NCBI GenBank assembly: GCA_039583875.1
Contig: CM077147.1
Span: 160,951,866 to 161,015,865 of the forward strand
Reading direction: 5' to 3'
DNA from: Platanthera guangdongensis
Taxonomy: Eukaryota > Streptophyta > Magnoliopsida > Asparagales > Orchidaceae
DNA length: 64,000 nucleotides
Position numbers and translations under genes: made by a program. Below the pieces are notes generated by a model, which saw only the letters and a program-made list of their open reading frames with translations, ran no database searches and was not told the DNA's origin. Of the stretch, positions 11,640 to 23,706 are shown piece after piece. The stretch's first letter is position 1, and every line of letters starts with the position of its first letter.

Positions 11640-11906
11640 CTTGAAGCTATTTTAAGTTCAACATACCCAACTCAACTTTGAAGGTGTTGAACTTTGCTTC
11701 ATCTAGAGACTTAGTGAAGATATCTGCCACTTGCTTATCAGTGGAGACAAACTCTAGACAAATGTCTTCTCTCAACATGTTCCCTAATAAAATGATACTT
11801 AATTTCTATATGTTAGTCATGATATGTGAAACTGGATTCCTAGTAATAGAAATTGCACTAATAGAATCACAATATAGAGGAGTTCTATTTATCTTAATGT
11901 CATAGT
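11640..11906 (-). pseudogene. pol: Element A RNase H, C-terminal part
   Basis: Minus-strand translation gives LYCDSISAISITRNPVSH, then STDKQVADIFTKSLDEAK and a final ELGMLN, the classic end of copia RNase H. The protein is cut at 11906 by gypsy B. Its upstream part resumes at 35603 in register (LLWIHHHLEDY | DIK). A stop in the middle and missing histidine motif residues show decay. Confidence 0.9.
11902..11906. repeat. Target-site duplication of gypsy B (left copy; right copy 35598-35602)
   Basis: ATAGT precedes TGTAAGAC at 11907 and follows GATGTTACA at 35597. Removing B plus one copy restores the reading frame of element A's RNase H, an independent check. Confidence 0.95.
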
Positions 11907-14900
11907 TGTAAGACCCCCTTTTTTTTCTTTTTCAAACTCGGGGTCTTATGCCCTGAACCGCGGTTTTGCGGTGGCCCCAACACTCGGGAAAGCTGTCACT
12001 ACAAAACACCGATTCTGCCGGCTTTTTCGATCATCACATAGAGAGCAGTATTCCGGAATGAAATAGCTGAGTCCGCAAAAGTCATATATAATAAGAGAAA
12101 TCACAACATGTCCAAGAGTAGAAAAGAGATTACTGCGAAGTAACAAAATGGAAATATAAACGGGCTTAAGCCCGGTATATCAGATCCTCGCTACAATCTC
12201 TCGCGGAAGTTATAAAAAGACTATCACTCACGGAGCTGGACGCTGGTGCTCCGGTACTAGACTGGACCACCTCCATGCGCACCGTACTCCGCTGTTGCTG
12301 GTCCCTGAGCTGCTGGTCCCTGTCTCCCATCCGGAGCCCCTGTAATATTGTGGTCTGAAAATCATTAGTCATAAAGACTAAGCTCAATCATCCCCTACCC
12401 CTCCCCCCATGGCTCCTAGGCAGCGGGCGGGGAGGAGGAAAGGGAAGCTATAAAGTGGAGAGTACAAAGTGGCAAGTGATAGTGGAACTAGTCTAGCAGT
12501 TCTATAATAGTATGCAGTAAGGTGAACAAGTAGAGTAAGCAAGTAGAGTAAGCATCATATGTAAGAAACACAAGGTAAGAAGTAAGTAACCTTAACTTAT
12601 ATGAATGCCCATACAAACATATAAGTTAAGGGGTCTTCTGCAAGGCTCCCACCGTATAAAAAGTCTCATACCAATTTATACATTGGGGTGTCGATTGTAT
12701 GTAAGTATGCTATGCCATGATTCATGCAAGTGCAACCCACGCACACGACTCTATGCGCACAGACCTTTAGTTCCCCCTATTTGGGCAGCTAGCTTCACTC
12801 CCAGGAACCTTCGTAGTGGCAAATGGAGACAGTGGGTCGGGCCCCCTACTCTTAGGCGGGTATCCACACTACCAGGCCTAGCCCTCCCATACGCCCCTAG
12901 ATGAACACAACCTAGATTATCCGCGTACTAATGCTGGCCATATCCACCAGACTTTCTTTAGCTAAGTGTCCCACACTGCCGAGTCAACGTATCGACGTCG
13001 GTGTGAACGACCGTCCAAAACCGAAGACCCACCACCTTATTTTGTATCCAAAACCTTTTGAGCCACTAGCTCCCCGGACAATCGGTCTGTGCATCTACCT
13101 TTCGAACGAACCGTCTGAAAGGCAATCAAGACAACCTAATCAACCTCCCGAGCTACCGGGGTGTGTGAAGGTGCAACCCTAGTTATACTAGTTTCTCTTG
13201 TAATATTTTATTCCTACTGTTTAGGTTAGCCCAGGACTGCCCAAGGTATTCCCCGTGAAGGGCTCTCGAAGGCACTAGGAACTACGATGGGATTATGCCT
13301 AAAGCTCCCTTTCGCAAGGCACTTACTATTATTGGTTTCTATCAAATTTCCCAAACCCTTACTTGTTGTACTGGATCTAACCCTAGAGTATTTGACACTT
13401 CCTCCCCGCGGGAAAGACGATCTTTCGTCGATCCCGAGCACTACTTAACACTAGCCAAACCAACACTCTACTCATCCTACCTTCCACTGATGAACTCATT
13501 TTTTATTCATAAAAACCAGCAAATATCTAACCCCAACTCATGGGCCCAAATTCACATTCCAACATAATTTCTGCAGTTTTACTAAAAGCAGACCATCCTA
13601 AGCTATATGATGAGTAAAACGAGAGGTACTCAAAATATTCATCCAGTATCCCTATAATAATTAATGGAGGGCTATCATGATCTTTTTAGCCTAAATCCAG
13701 AAGTTCATAATTTTTCTAATTTATCTGGTAATTTATTTAATTATTCTAGTAATCCAAAAATCACAAGTTTGAACATGAAGTACCAAAATCAGACAAGCAA
13801 ATGCTTCACAAAATTTATGATAGATATAATATGACTATTTAACATGAAATCCAAAGTATCCCAATTTTTTAGCAAGGTTTAAGCCCATAATTCTAATTTT
13901 GGTTATATCCTACAATAAATCATTTTAATAGACAAGTACAGCAAAAATACTTCCAAAAATTATGAGAAAATTCAAGGGTGATTATAAGGGCTTATAAATA
14001 CTCCAAGCCAAGTTTCATAATTTATAAATTAATAAAGAGCTCCAAAATTAATTTTGATCAAATGTTCATATTGTCGATTTTATGCACTAAGTATAGAAAT
14101 TATTCATTTAAAAATTGTAACAAAAATCTCCACCAGATCATATTGACCTAGAATCATTACTGACTGAGTTTCACAATTTCTCAACATATGATGAGCTCTA
14201 TATAAAATATTGAATAAGTTTCCAAGCTAATGAGTTTGTGAAGTAGGTACTGTAATTATGTATTCAAAAATTCTAATAAAATTCATACATGAGCATAAAG
14301 GTCTAAAACTTCTTCTGGAAGTTTTTATGACTTTCCAATGTACAGTGAGTTTACAATAACCAAATGATTAACTAGGGCTAACTCATGCATTACAAAGGAA
14401 GTACTAAGACTATTGATCCAAAGTTCCCAATTAAATTTCCAAAGGTTCATACTAACCCTAGGGCTACAATACCCAAGTTTCATCTCTATTCAATGAGTTT
14501 TAGTCACCTACTCTATCACTACAAATTTTGTGCCCTAAAGTAGGGTTAGGTTTTTGTGGGGCCTACCTATTTCCAAATCCCATAAGAGTTTTACCTGAGG
14601 GTTTTAGCTACCTAGTACCATCCCTACCAAGTTTCAAGTCCATACAAGGTCTTTTGACCACATGCCCTTCACAAGGCACCAAAGACCATCCTTAGGGTTT
14701 GATCTTGGGTCCTAGGGCAAACTCACCCCAATCAACCCCATCTTCCATGGGAAGGTGTTACAAGCCATGCCAAGTCAGTGGCCCCAATTTCAACCTTTGT
14801 TGAGGTGATTTGGCAACTCAAAACCCAAAGTGCACTATTTGACCTACATAGCCTTATTATGACAAGGCTAGGGTTTGCATGATTTTAACTCAAACCATCT

Positions 14901-15464
14901 CCAAATGAGATTACATTTTAACCAAATCACCAAAATTTGGTAGGGTTTAGAGGTCATTAGACCTTTTAAATAATTACTACATTATTTATTAAATTTCTAC
15001 AAAACCTTTAGGAAACTGTTTTCCAAAAATTCCCAATTTTGGATATGTTCTAAGTATAGGTAAGAATAACCCCCATCCAAAATTTCAAGTTATTTGGATG
15101 GATGGATTGATGGGGGCACTCAAACTAGTCTCTAGTCTAGCCTATGTATAGTCCTCACAAAAATGGGTGCTGTGATCCAACCATTACCCAAATTAGTTCA
15201 AATTAATTTTAAATTAAACTAGACTTCAAGGGCTATAATATTCATGTTGTTCAGTTTTCTGTAGGGGGACTTAAGTTTTTTGAATATTTAATTTAGGACA
15301 ACCTAGTAAACATGACAGAAAATACAAAAAATCAACATAAATCTATTTGATCCAGCACGAATCTTGAAGCAGATCCAACGCCTCCTGGTCATCTTCTTCC
15401 TCCAGCCAAGGGCTGGGATTGCCCGAACCTGGAGCAGCTTGAAAGCCTTTTTCCCGGACATCCA
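11907..15464 (-). mobile_element. Element B 3' LTR, part 1 (distal, up to copia C)
   Basis: Collinear with 30467-33910 of the other LTR, with scattered substitutions and two indels of about 60 bp (near 12235 and 12960, present here, absent there). The open frames within (for example near 12605, 13295) are not conserved proteins. The last bases ATCCA (15460-15464) are the duplicated target of copia C. Confidence 0.9.
15460..15464. repeat. Target-site duplication of copia C (left copy; right copy 23707-23711)
   Basis: ATCCA lies on both sides of copia C. The unoccupied site is visible in the other LTR of B, near 33904-33912, where CATCCAACCACC is uninterrupted. Confidence 0.97.
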
Positions 15465-15689
15465 TGTTGGAGTTACCATGGTGATCTAGAAGTGGTCAAA
15501 CATGTAATCTCACTGCCAACGCGATATGAGCCTGCAGGGTCGCACATAAGAGATGTGGAGAAGTTGGATGATTGACTGTGTTGGTAAAGGTTACCAATCA
15601 CCGACCTGAATGGGGTTATGGGCAAAGTGTTGCCTTAAAGGATCGTCGGGTTGGGCAAATGTTGCCTTGAAGGATTGGTAAGGATAGTT

Positions 15690-15905
15690 GACCGAGGGTC
15701 GACGAGAATCGACGTGTATCGTCGACCGCGGGTCGACAAGTATCGTCGAGTGTCGACGTGTATCGTCGACCGCAGGTCGACGAGTATCGTCGACCGCGGG
15801 TCGACTATCGTCGACCGCAAGGTCGACGATCGACGTGTATCGTCAACTCACGTTCGACGTGAATCGACGAGTATCGTCGACCGCAAGGTCGACGATCGAC
15901 GTGAA
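15690..15905 (+). repeat. TCGTCGACC inverted-motif array in the 5' LTR of C
   Basis: Repeats of TATCGTCGACC..GGGTCGACGAG alternate with GTATCGTCGAGTGTCGACG. The partner array is at 22720-23005 and is longer. Every unit can fold back on itself. Confidence 0.9.
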
Positions 15906-16094
15906 TCATCGAGTATTGTACTCTGATTCTCGCCGATCGTAGATGCTACTCGCCGACTGACTCTCGCCGATCCTAGGTGATTCTCGCCGATTGATTCTCA
16001 CCGAATCTGCTAGGTGATTCTCGCCGATTCTGGAACCCTAATTTTCTGGGTGGTCTGCGGATAGTGATATTCCTAAGTCTGTTTATGCTTTTGT

Positions 16095-16102
16095 TATAAA
16101 TA
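16095..16102 (+). promoter_or_regulatory. TATA box of the element C 5' LTR
   Basis: TATAAATA, preserved in the 3' LTR at 23190-23197. It is placed in the second half of the LTR as expected for the start of R. Confidence 0.65.
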
Positions 16103-16614
16103 GATACTTAGGGTTTTCGGGAAAATATCTAACTGATCGCTTTCGACGGAAGTGTTTCGCCGTTCCGTTCGTTCCGCCGATCCCGAATCCCAGCCCCGAC
16201 GGAAGTGTTCCGCCGCCGCCGTGCTCACTCCGTCGACTTCCTCCTCTCCGGCGATCGTCGCTGGTGTTGCTATCCCTGGCGCGGACCTAGCAGTCCGTGG
16301 GAAAGCAAGGTGCAGTCATCCTCCTTTCCGATTATCCGTGCGACGGAAATATTGGTGTTCTCCCGCTCGTGTGGATTTCTGCAGAGACGTGGACATCATT
16401 CCACGTAGAACTCGCCACCAGCAAGAAGACGAAGCTTGGAGCATCTCCGTTGAGTTGTGACTCAACACCACCGAGGTAATTTTTGCCTAGATGTATGTTA
16501 ACTTCTTGATTCAACTACCATGGCCCGATCCCATCTCTTTTGGGTTTTCTTGATGTTTTTATTTTTCCGCTGCGTGCACAAGTGTTGTGCCATCCTCATA
16601 GAGAAACCCAACAG

Positions 16615-16625
16615 TGGTATCAGAG
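16615..16625 (+). other. Primer-binding site of element C
   Basis: TGGTATCAGAG one base after the LTR end, matching the 3' end complement of initiator tRNA-Met. Confidence 0.9.
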
Positions 16626-17594
16626 GGAGGTTGCGGCCATGATTGTTGTATTGGAAGTTTTGTTATTCCTGTGCGTGTAAACCTAGGGATTTAGAAGTGT
16701 TCTAATGTCTAGATTTAGTCTTGGTACCCCGCCAAGAACGTCTGGGATTTCATGGAAATTTCTAATTGTTAGAAATTGTAGTCTCCTTAGCAGTAACCAT
16801 CCCTCGAGTTTGTTTTGGTTTTTGAATCCAACATAGAGAGATGAGCTTGTCCACTGCTTTAAGTTGAGTTGACTTTGCTTTTGTCCAATGCATGTAAATC
16901 TGAGGATTTGGATGTTTCCGGATGTTCAGATTTAGCCCTTCCTTCTATCAAATGTTGATGGTGTCAGGTTGTGCACATAAGGGATGCATGTGGTTTTAGA
17001 AAAATTGTTTTTCTTTGGATGTGCACATTGATCAAATGTTGATCATGGTTAACTGTTAACCTATAATCAAAATCCCTTCATCAAATATTAAGTGTTCGGA
17101 TGCCTTCCGATGGATGACACTCTTCCTGCCTCGATCGATGAAGTGGTGGCTTGCCAAGCAAGGTGCATTAATCTATCTTGGTAAGGGTGCGAGCGGATAA
17201 TTGTGATATCCCACTGTCGACATCGGGTCCAGCTTAACTAGGTGACCTCAAAGGTTGAGTGCCTAGAGGCATAGGGTTGGCATGCACCATATGATGGATG
17301 CGAGTAAGGAGTTATTCACCAACCATACAAGAATTGCATGAGGATGCAATTGGCAAGCGTTGCCTACCTAAATAACCCGCATCGTGAGAGGAAAGCCAAA
17401 GCTGACTCATTGTGTTGGTGAAATACGGATCTTGTCCACTAAGAGAGTAGCTCGCATGAACTCTCCGAATTGTTAGTGAGGGCTATCATTTCGAATAAAA
17501 TAGTGGAGTGTTCTAATTGAAGTCCAAATTAAAATAAATTGTATTTGAAACCTAGGGTACTGATTTTATTCTGCATAAATTCTTGTAGAATTCC
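16626..17594 (+). other. Element C leader, no gene seen
   Basis: About 970 bp between the primer-binding site and gag. No domain or long frame is found. Confidence 0.6.
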
Positions 17595-18425
17595 ATGGCA
17601 AGTGTTTCACACTCCACGTTGTCTCTGAGAGCCATCCTTGAGAAGGATAAGCTCAGTGGGACTAATTACATGGACTGGTACAGGAACCTGAGAATTGTTC
17701 TCAGGCAAGAGCGAAAGCTCTATGTCTTGAAGAAGAAGCCCCGAGGGCCGACCGGGAATCTTCCCGTGCTGAGAAGGATGCTTATAAGAAGCATACTGAT
17801 GATGCTTTAGATGTCGAATGCCTTATGCTTGCCACTATGAACTCTGAGCTCAAAAGCAACATGAGAACATGGGGTGCAAGGAGATTGACGAGCATCTCAA
17901 GAAAAATGTTTCAAGGGCAGGCTCGTCAAGAGAGGTTCGACGTCACAAAAGCGTTGTTTCAGTGCAAGATGGGAGTTCGAGACTCAGTAGGGACTCACGT
18001 ACTCAAGATGATTGGGTATATAGAGAACCTTGAAAGGCTGGGTTTTCCTCTTGGTCAAGAGTTGGCCACGGATCTGATCCTGCAATCGTTGCCGGACAGT
18101 TATGAGCAGTTCGTCTTGAACTACAACATGAATGAAATAGACAAGACACTGCCCGAACTCCGGGCATGTTGAGAACTACCGAAATCAATATGAAGAAGGC
18201 CAAGCTGCCAGCTTCATATGATGGTGCATAAGGGCAAGGGCAAGGCCAAGGGCTCTAAGAAGACGAAGGTGGGACCTAAGTCATATCTTGAGCCCAAGTC
18301 TTCTGCACTGATGAAAAAGAAAGCACGGTGAAGGAAGGGAAATGCCACCACTGTGGCAAGACTGGTCATTGGAGGAGGAACTGTCCTTCGTACATTAAGG
18401 TCTGCAGAAAATTAAGGGAGGTATG
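17595..18425 (+). pseudogene. gag: Element C gag (broken)
   Basis: It starts MASVSHSTLSLRAILEKDKL with the copia Gag pattern GTNYMDWYRNLRIVL. A frameshift near 17800 moves the frame to 17825-18172 (ERFDVTKALFQCKM, SLPDSYEQFVLNYNMN). A CCHC zinc knuckle CHHCGKTGHWRRNC is encoded at 18343-18384. Stops at 18173 and beyond confirm inactivation. Confidence 0.9.
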
Positions 18426-21400
18426 ACTTCCGCTTCAAATGTTCACGTTATAGAGATAATCCTTTCTGCTCCTTCATCTTGGGTATTGGATACCGGATGT
18501 GGTTCTCACATTTGTACAAATGTGCAGGAACTGGGAAGGAGAAGATTGCTGAGTAAGGGGAGGTGGACCTCCGCGTCGGCAATGGAGCAAGAGTTGCTGC
18601 TGTAGCCGTAGGGGTTTACCGTCTTTCTTTGCCCAGTGGGCTTGTAATAGAACTAGATAATTGTTATTTGTTCCGGCCATAACTAGAAACATTATATCTA
18701 TTTCATGTTTGGACATGATTGGATTTTCTTTTATATTAAGAACAACTGTTGTTCTATATTTAAATGATTTTTGTTATGCTGTAGCCCAATTGTTTAATGG
18801 TCTTTATGTTTTGAACCTGGACCATCTGATCTGTAATGTTGAAAATAATAAAGAAGACTAAGAACAATTACTCGAACCCTACATTTCTCTGGCATTGTCG
18901 TTTGGGCCATATCAACGAGAAGCGCATATCCAAGCTCCATAGAGATGGACTTTTGGACTCATTTGATTATGAATCATTTGAGCGATGCGAATCTTGTTTG
19001 TTAGGCAAGATGACAAAGCTCCTTTCACTGGTTATACTGAGAGGGCTGAGGATCTCTTGGGTGTTGTACATAGTGATGTATGCGGACCCATGAGTTCCAT
19101 GGCTAGAGGTGGTTTTTCTACTTTGTTACATTTACTGATGATTTCAGTAGATACGGATATGTGTATCTTATGAAGTGCAAATCTGAGACCTTTGAAAAGT
19201 TCAAGAGTTCAAGAATGAAGTAGAAAACCAGTTGGGTAAAAGGGTTAAAGCCTCCGATCTGATCGAGGTGACGAATACCTGAGTCATAAGTTCCGTGATC
19301 ATCTGAAAGAGTGTGGTATTGTATCACAGCTCACTCCACCTAGAACACCACAACATAATGGTGTGTCTGAGAGGAGAAACCGTACTCTATTAGACATGGT
19401 ACGTTCGATGATGAGTCATGCAGACTTGCCTGTTTCCTTTTGGGGTTTTGCTTTAGAGACTGCTGCAATAACATTGAATCGCGCTCCAACGAAACGGTTC
19501 TGAAGACACCATATGAGATATGGACTGGGAAGCGTCCTAGTATGTCGTTCATTAAAATTTGGGGCTATGAGGCATACGTGAGACGTCACTGCCTGACAAG
19601 CTGGAACCCAAATCAGATAAATGTTATCTGGTGGGATATGCTAAGGAAACAAAAGGGTATTACTTTTACCTACCGTCTGAGGGCAAAGTGTTTGTTGCAA
19701 GGACTGGTGTCCTCTTGGAGAAAGAGTTCTTATCAAGAAAGACTGAAAAGGTAGAACTTGAAGAAGTTCAAGAACCACATGTAGTGAATGAACCGGAATT
19801 GGATTCTGAGACAAGATTACAAGATGTTGTAGCTAGAGAACCTGCTCAAGGAACACAAGTCCTACGTAGATCTGGTAGACCGAGGTTTGAGCCTAAGAGA
19901 TATGGATTTCTCGTGTCTCAAATAGGTAATGTGTTGCTTATGGATCATGATGATGAACCAGCAACCTACCAAGAGGCTATGAATGGACCGGACTCTGACA
20001 AATGGCTTGAGGCTATGAAATCCGAAATGGACTCCATGTATGCAAACCAAGTTTGGAACTTGGTGGAACCACCTGAAGGGGTACGACCCATAGGGTGCAA
20101 GTGGGTCTTCAAGAAGAAGACAGACATGGATGAGAATGTACAAACAATCAAAGGGCGACTGGTGGCTAAGGGTTTCAAGAAAATTCATGGTATTGACTAT
20201 GATGAGACCTTTTCCCATATTGCCATGGTAAAGTCCATAAGGATATTGCTTGCTGTTGATGCGTATTATGACTACGAGATCTGACAGATGGATGTCAAAA
20301 CGGCTTTCCTTAATGGAAACCTCCTTGAGGAAGTGTATATGACACAACCGAGGGTTTTGTATCCCCAGATGAAGCCACTAAAATATGCAAGCTGAATAAG
20401 TCCATCTATGGACTGAAACAGGCCTCTCAAGTTGGAATCTTCGTTTTGATGAGAAATCAAAGAGTTTGGTTTCATCAAGAATGAAGATGAGCCTTGTGTT
20501 TACAAGCGAATCAGTGGGAGCATTATTGTCTTCCTGATATTGTATGTAGATGACATACTATTGATTGGGAATGACATTCCTACCCTGAAAGTTGTTAAGG
20601 ACAACCAAGGGAACTGCTTTTCAATGAAGGATTTGGGTGAAGCGACTTATATACTCGGTATTAAGATCTATAGAGATAGATCGAAGAAGTTGCTGGGTTT
20701 GACCCAGAGTACGTACATCGAAAAGGTGTTGAAGCAGTTCAACATGCTTGAGTCCAAGAAAGGATTTTTGCCCATGTCTCATGGTGTGAATCTCTCTAAG
20801 GACCAGTGTCCAAAGTCTTGTGAAGATAAGGACCGCATGAAGTTGATTCCATATGCTTCTGCAATTGGATCAATCATGTACGCTATGTTATGTACTCGAC
20901 CCGACGTCTCCTTTGCTTTGAGCATGACTAGCAGGTATCAGTCAGACCCCGATGAGTGCCACTGGATTGCAGTCAAGAATGTCCTTAAGTACTTGAGAAT
21001 GACTAAGGATGTGTTCTTGGTGTATGGTGGAGAGGAAGAGCTCGTTGTAAGTGGTTACACGGATGCTAGCTTCCAAACTGATAGAGACGACTCCAAGTCT
21101 CAGTCAGGTTTTGTGTTTTGCCTGAATGGAGGAGCTGTGAGCTGGAAGAGTTCCAAGCAAGAGACAGTTGCTAATTCTACAACAGAGGCCGAGTATATCG
21201 CCGCAGCTATTGCGGCGAAGGAGGCTGTATGGATTAGGAAATTCATCGGCTAGCTTGATGTAGTTCCTAGCATTGTTGGTCCCGTAGTTCTCTACTGTGA
21301 TAACAATGGTGCAATTGCACAATATAAGGAACCTAGATCCCATCAGTGCTCCAAGCACATACTTCGGCGGTTTCATCTTATTCGTGAGATTGTCGAACGA

Positions 21401-21533
21401 GGAGATGTGAACCTTTGCAGAGTGCCGACTGAGGAGAATATTGTGGATCCACTGACAAAGCCTCTCGCGCAGAGAAAGCATGATGGTCATACTAGATCGA
21501 TGGGTATACGATACCTAAATGATCAACTCTAGT
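18426..21533 (+). pseudogene. pol: Element C pol (protease, integrase, RT, RNase H; broken)
   Basis: Protease WVLDTGCGSHICTN near 18480. Integrase HHCC (LWHCRLGHINEKR, then CESCLLGK) near 18890-19015, core fragments (HSDVCGPMSS, then TPQHNGVSERRN). RT from about 20030 (NQVWNLVEPP) with LYVDDILLIG near 20540. RNase H near 21040-21530 (SGYTDASFQTD, EAEYIAAA, LYCDNNGAIA, DPLTKPLAQRK). Multiple frameshifts (for example near 18900-19250 and 20340) and stops such as TGA at 20282 and TAG at 21251 prevent a full polyprotein. Confidence 0.93.
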
Positions 21534-22497
21534 GAGAATCTTATGGATTGCATGTAAACATGTATTTTGTTGCCATTTGTTCATATGATGAACAATGTAC
21601 CTAGTTTTTCTCTTTACAATTAATGGCAAGTTCTTTTATTATGAGTTTTTCTATATGATAGTTAAATGTTAACATAATAGATACCCTTAGAATGTTCGCT
21701 TCCATGGGACATCAAGTACGTGACTTGAATGTGAGAGCCTATGATTTATTTGAAGCTTCATTCTAAAAGGTCCCTGGTCGAGTATCATCATAGAAGCTAA
21801 GGGTGATGATGGCACATGAAGGCTAGCACGTGCGTTGACTGATGACCGGTTCTCACAGGTCATGATATTGTGATATCAAGTCATCACGTGGGTACTTGTT
21901 AGTGAACAAGTTGTACTGGACAGACCCAACCTGAGACTACTCTGTGGATTGTCATCCAATCGTGTCACGAGTAGGTCTCAATTGACAATGGTGTTGTGGT
22001 CCTTTGACCTGAAGTCACAGCATTCATCAAGTGAGGAAGAGCGTGCTTTGATGCCATCTAAAGTCTTCCTTGAGAAAGGTTGATGATAAGGGTGGTTTTT
22101 GGGCATGTTACGAATCATTTGGTGTTTGTGTGTGAGCAGATATGGGATTTGTCCTCTGTATGACAGGAGTTGCATCCATGGGCCCCTTGATGGAACTGGA
22201 CTGAGAAATGCATGGCCATGCTTGGTTGAGTCAATATGTGATATTGGACTCACCATTCTCTGGAAGTCCGTCCTGGATCAAGAAACTTGGATTGAGCTAT
22301 TACGAGGGTGACACGGTCCATGCCTCTAGTTCTTTCCGGATGTAAGGGACAAAGGGACAAAGACAATGCTGATACATTGGTCATAAAGGCTTATGAGTTA
22401 TAAACTCTTATTGCTTGGGGAGCAATGATGCATTGCTAGATGCCGCTCATTGTTTGTGAGGTTTTTGGTTTGATACTTTCAAGATCAAGTGGGAGAC
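21534..22497 (+). other. Element C 3' untranslated region and polypurine tract
   Basis: No ORF of note. The last bases before the LTR, CAAGTGGGAGAC, form the purine-rich priming tract. Confidence 0.6.
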
Positions 22498-23706
22498 TGT
22501 TGGAGTTACCATGGTGATCTAGAAGTGGTCAAACATGTAATCTCACTGCCAACGCGATATGAGCCTGCAGGGTCGCACATAAGAGATGTGGAGAAGTTGG
22601 ATGATTGACTGTGTTGGTAAAGGTTACCAATCACCGACCTGAATGAGGTTATGGCAAAGTGTTGCCTTAAAGGATCGTCGGGTTGGGCAATGTTGCCTTG
22701 AAGGATTGGTATGGATAGTCGACCGAGGGTCGACGAGAATCGACGTGTATCGTCTACCGCGGGTCGACGAGTATCGTCGAGTGTCGACGTGTATCATCGA
22801 CCGCGGGTCGACGAGTATCGTCGAGTGTCGACGTGTATCGTCGACCGCGGGTCGACGAGTATCGTCGAGTGTCGACGAGTATCGTAGACCGCGGGTCGAC
22901 TATCGTCGACCGCAAGGTCGACGATCGACGTGTATCGTCAACTCACGTTCGATGTGAATCGACGAGTATCGTCGACCGCAAGGTCGACGATCGACGTGAA
23001 TCGTCGAGTATTGTACTCTGCTTCTCGCCGATCGTAGATGATACTCGCCGACTGACTCTCGCCGATCCTAGGTGATTCTCGCCGATTGATTCTCACCGAA
23101 TCTGCTAGGTGATTCTCGCCGATTCTGGAACCCTAATTTTCTGGGTGGTCTGCGGATAGCGATATTCCTAAGTCTGTTTATGCTTTTGGTATAAATAGAT
23201 ACTTAGGGTTTTCGGGAAAATATCTAACTGATCGCTTTCGACGGAAGTGTTCCGCCGTTCCGTTCGTTCCGCCGATCCCGAATCCCGCCGCCGACGGAAG
23301 TGTTCTGCCGCCGCCGTGCTCGCTTCGTCGACTTCCTCCTCTCTGGTGATCGTCGTTGGTGTTGCTATCCCTGGCAAGAACCTAGCAGTCCGTGGGAAAG
23401 CAAGGTGCGGTCATCCTCCTTCCCGATTATCCGTGCGACAGAAATATCGGTGTTCTCCCGCTCGTGTGGATTTCTGCAGAGACGTGGACATCATTCCACG
23501 TAGAACTCGCCACCAGCAAGAAGACGAAGCTTGGAGCATCTCCGTTGAGTTGTGACTCAACGCCACCGAGGTAATTTTTGCCTAGATGTTTTAACTTCTT
23601 GATTCAACTACCATGGCCCGATCCCATCTCTTTTGGGATTTCTTGATGTTTTTATTTTTCCGCTGCGTGCACAAGTGTTGTGCCATCCTCATAGAGAAAC
23701 CCAACA
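22498..23706 (+). mobile_element. Element C 3' LTR
   Basis: 1209 bp, TGTTGGAGTT...AACCCAACA, followed by ATCCA. The extra length over the 5' LTR lies in the TCGTCGACC array at 22720-22905. Confidence 0.95.

Larger units (their letters stand above)
15465..16613 (+). mobile_element. Element C 5' LTR
   Basis: TGTTGGAGTT...AACCCAACA, 1149 bp, followed by the primer-binding site. It contains a TCGACC/GGTCGA array (15690-15905) and a TATAAATA box. It is about 60 bp shorter than its partner because the array has fewer units, otherwise a few percent diverged by eye. Confidence 0.95.
15465..23706 (+). mobile_element. Element C: Ty1/copia inserted in the LTR of B
   Basis: An 8.2-kb element with two LTRs (15465-16613 and 22498-23706), a tRNA-Met type primer-binding site, broken gag-pol and the ATCCA duplication. 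It is defective through many stops and frameshifts. The lineage is not certain. The SHQCSKHILRRFHLIRE type RNase H end differs clearly from SIRE elements A and D. Confidence 0.95.

Noticed and set aside
12605..12904. Plus-strand frame also present near 31083-31409
   Set aside because: Lies antisense in the LTR of B. Similarity is simply LTR homology, and the frames have different ends.
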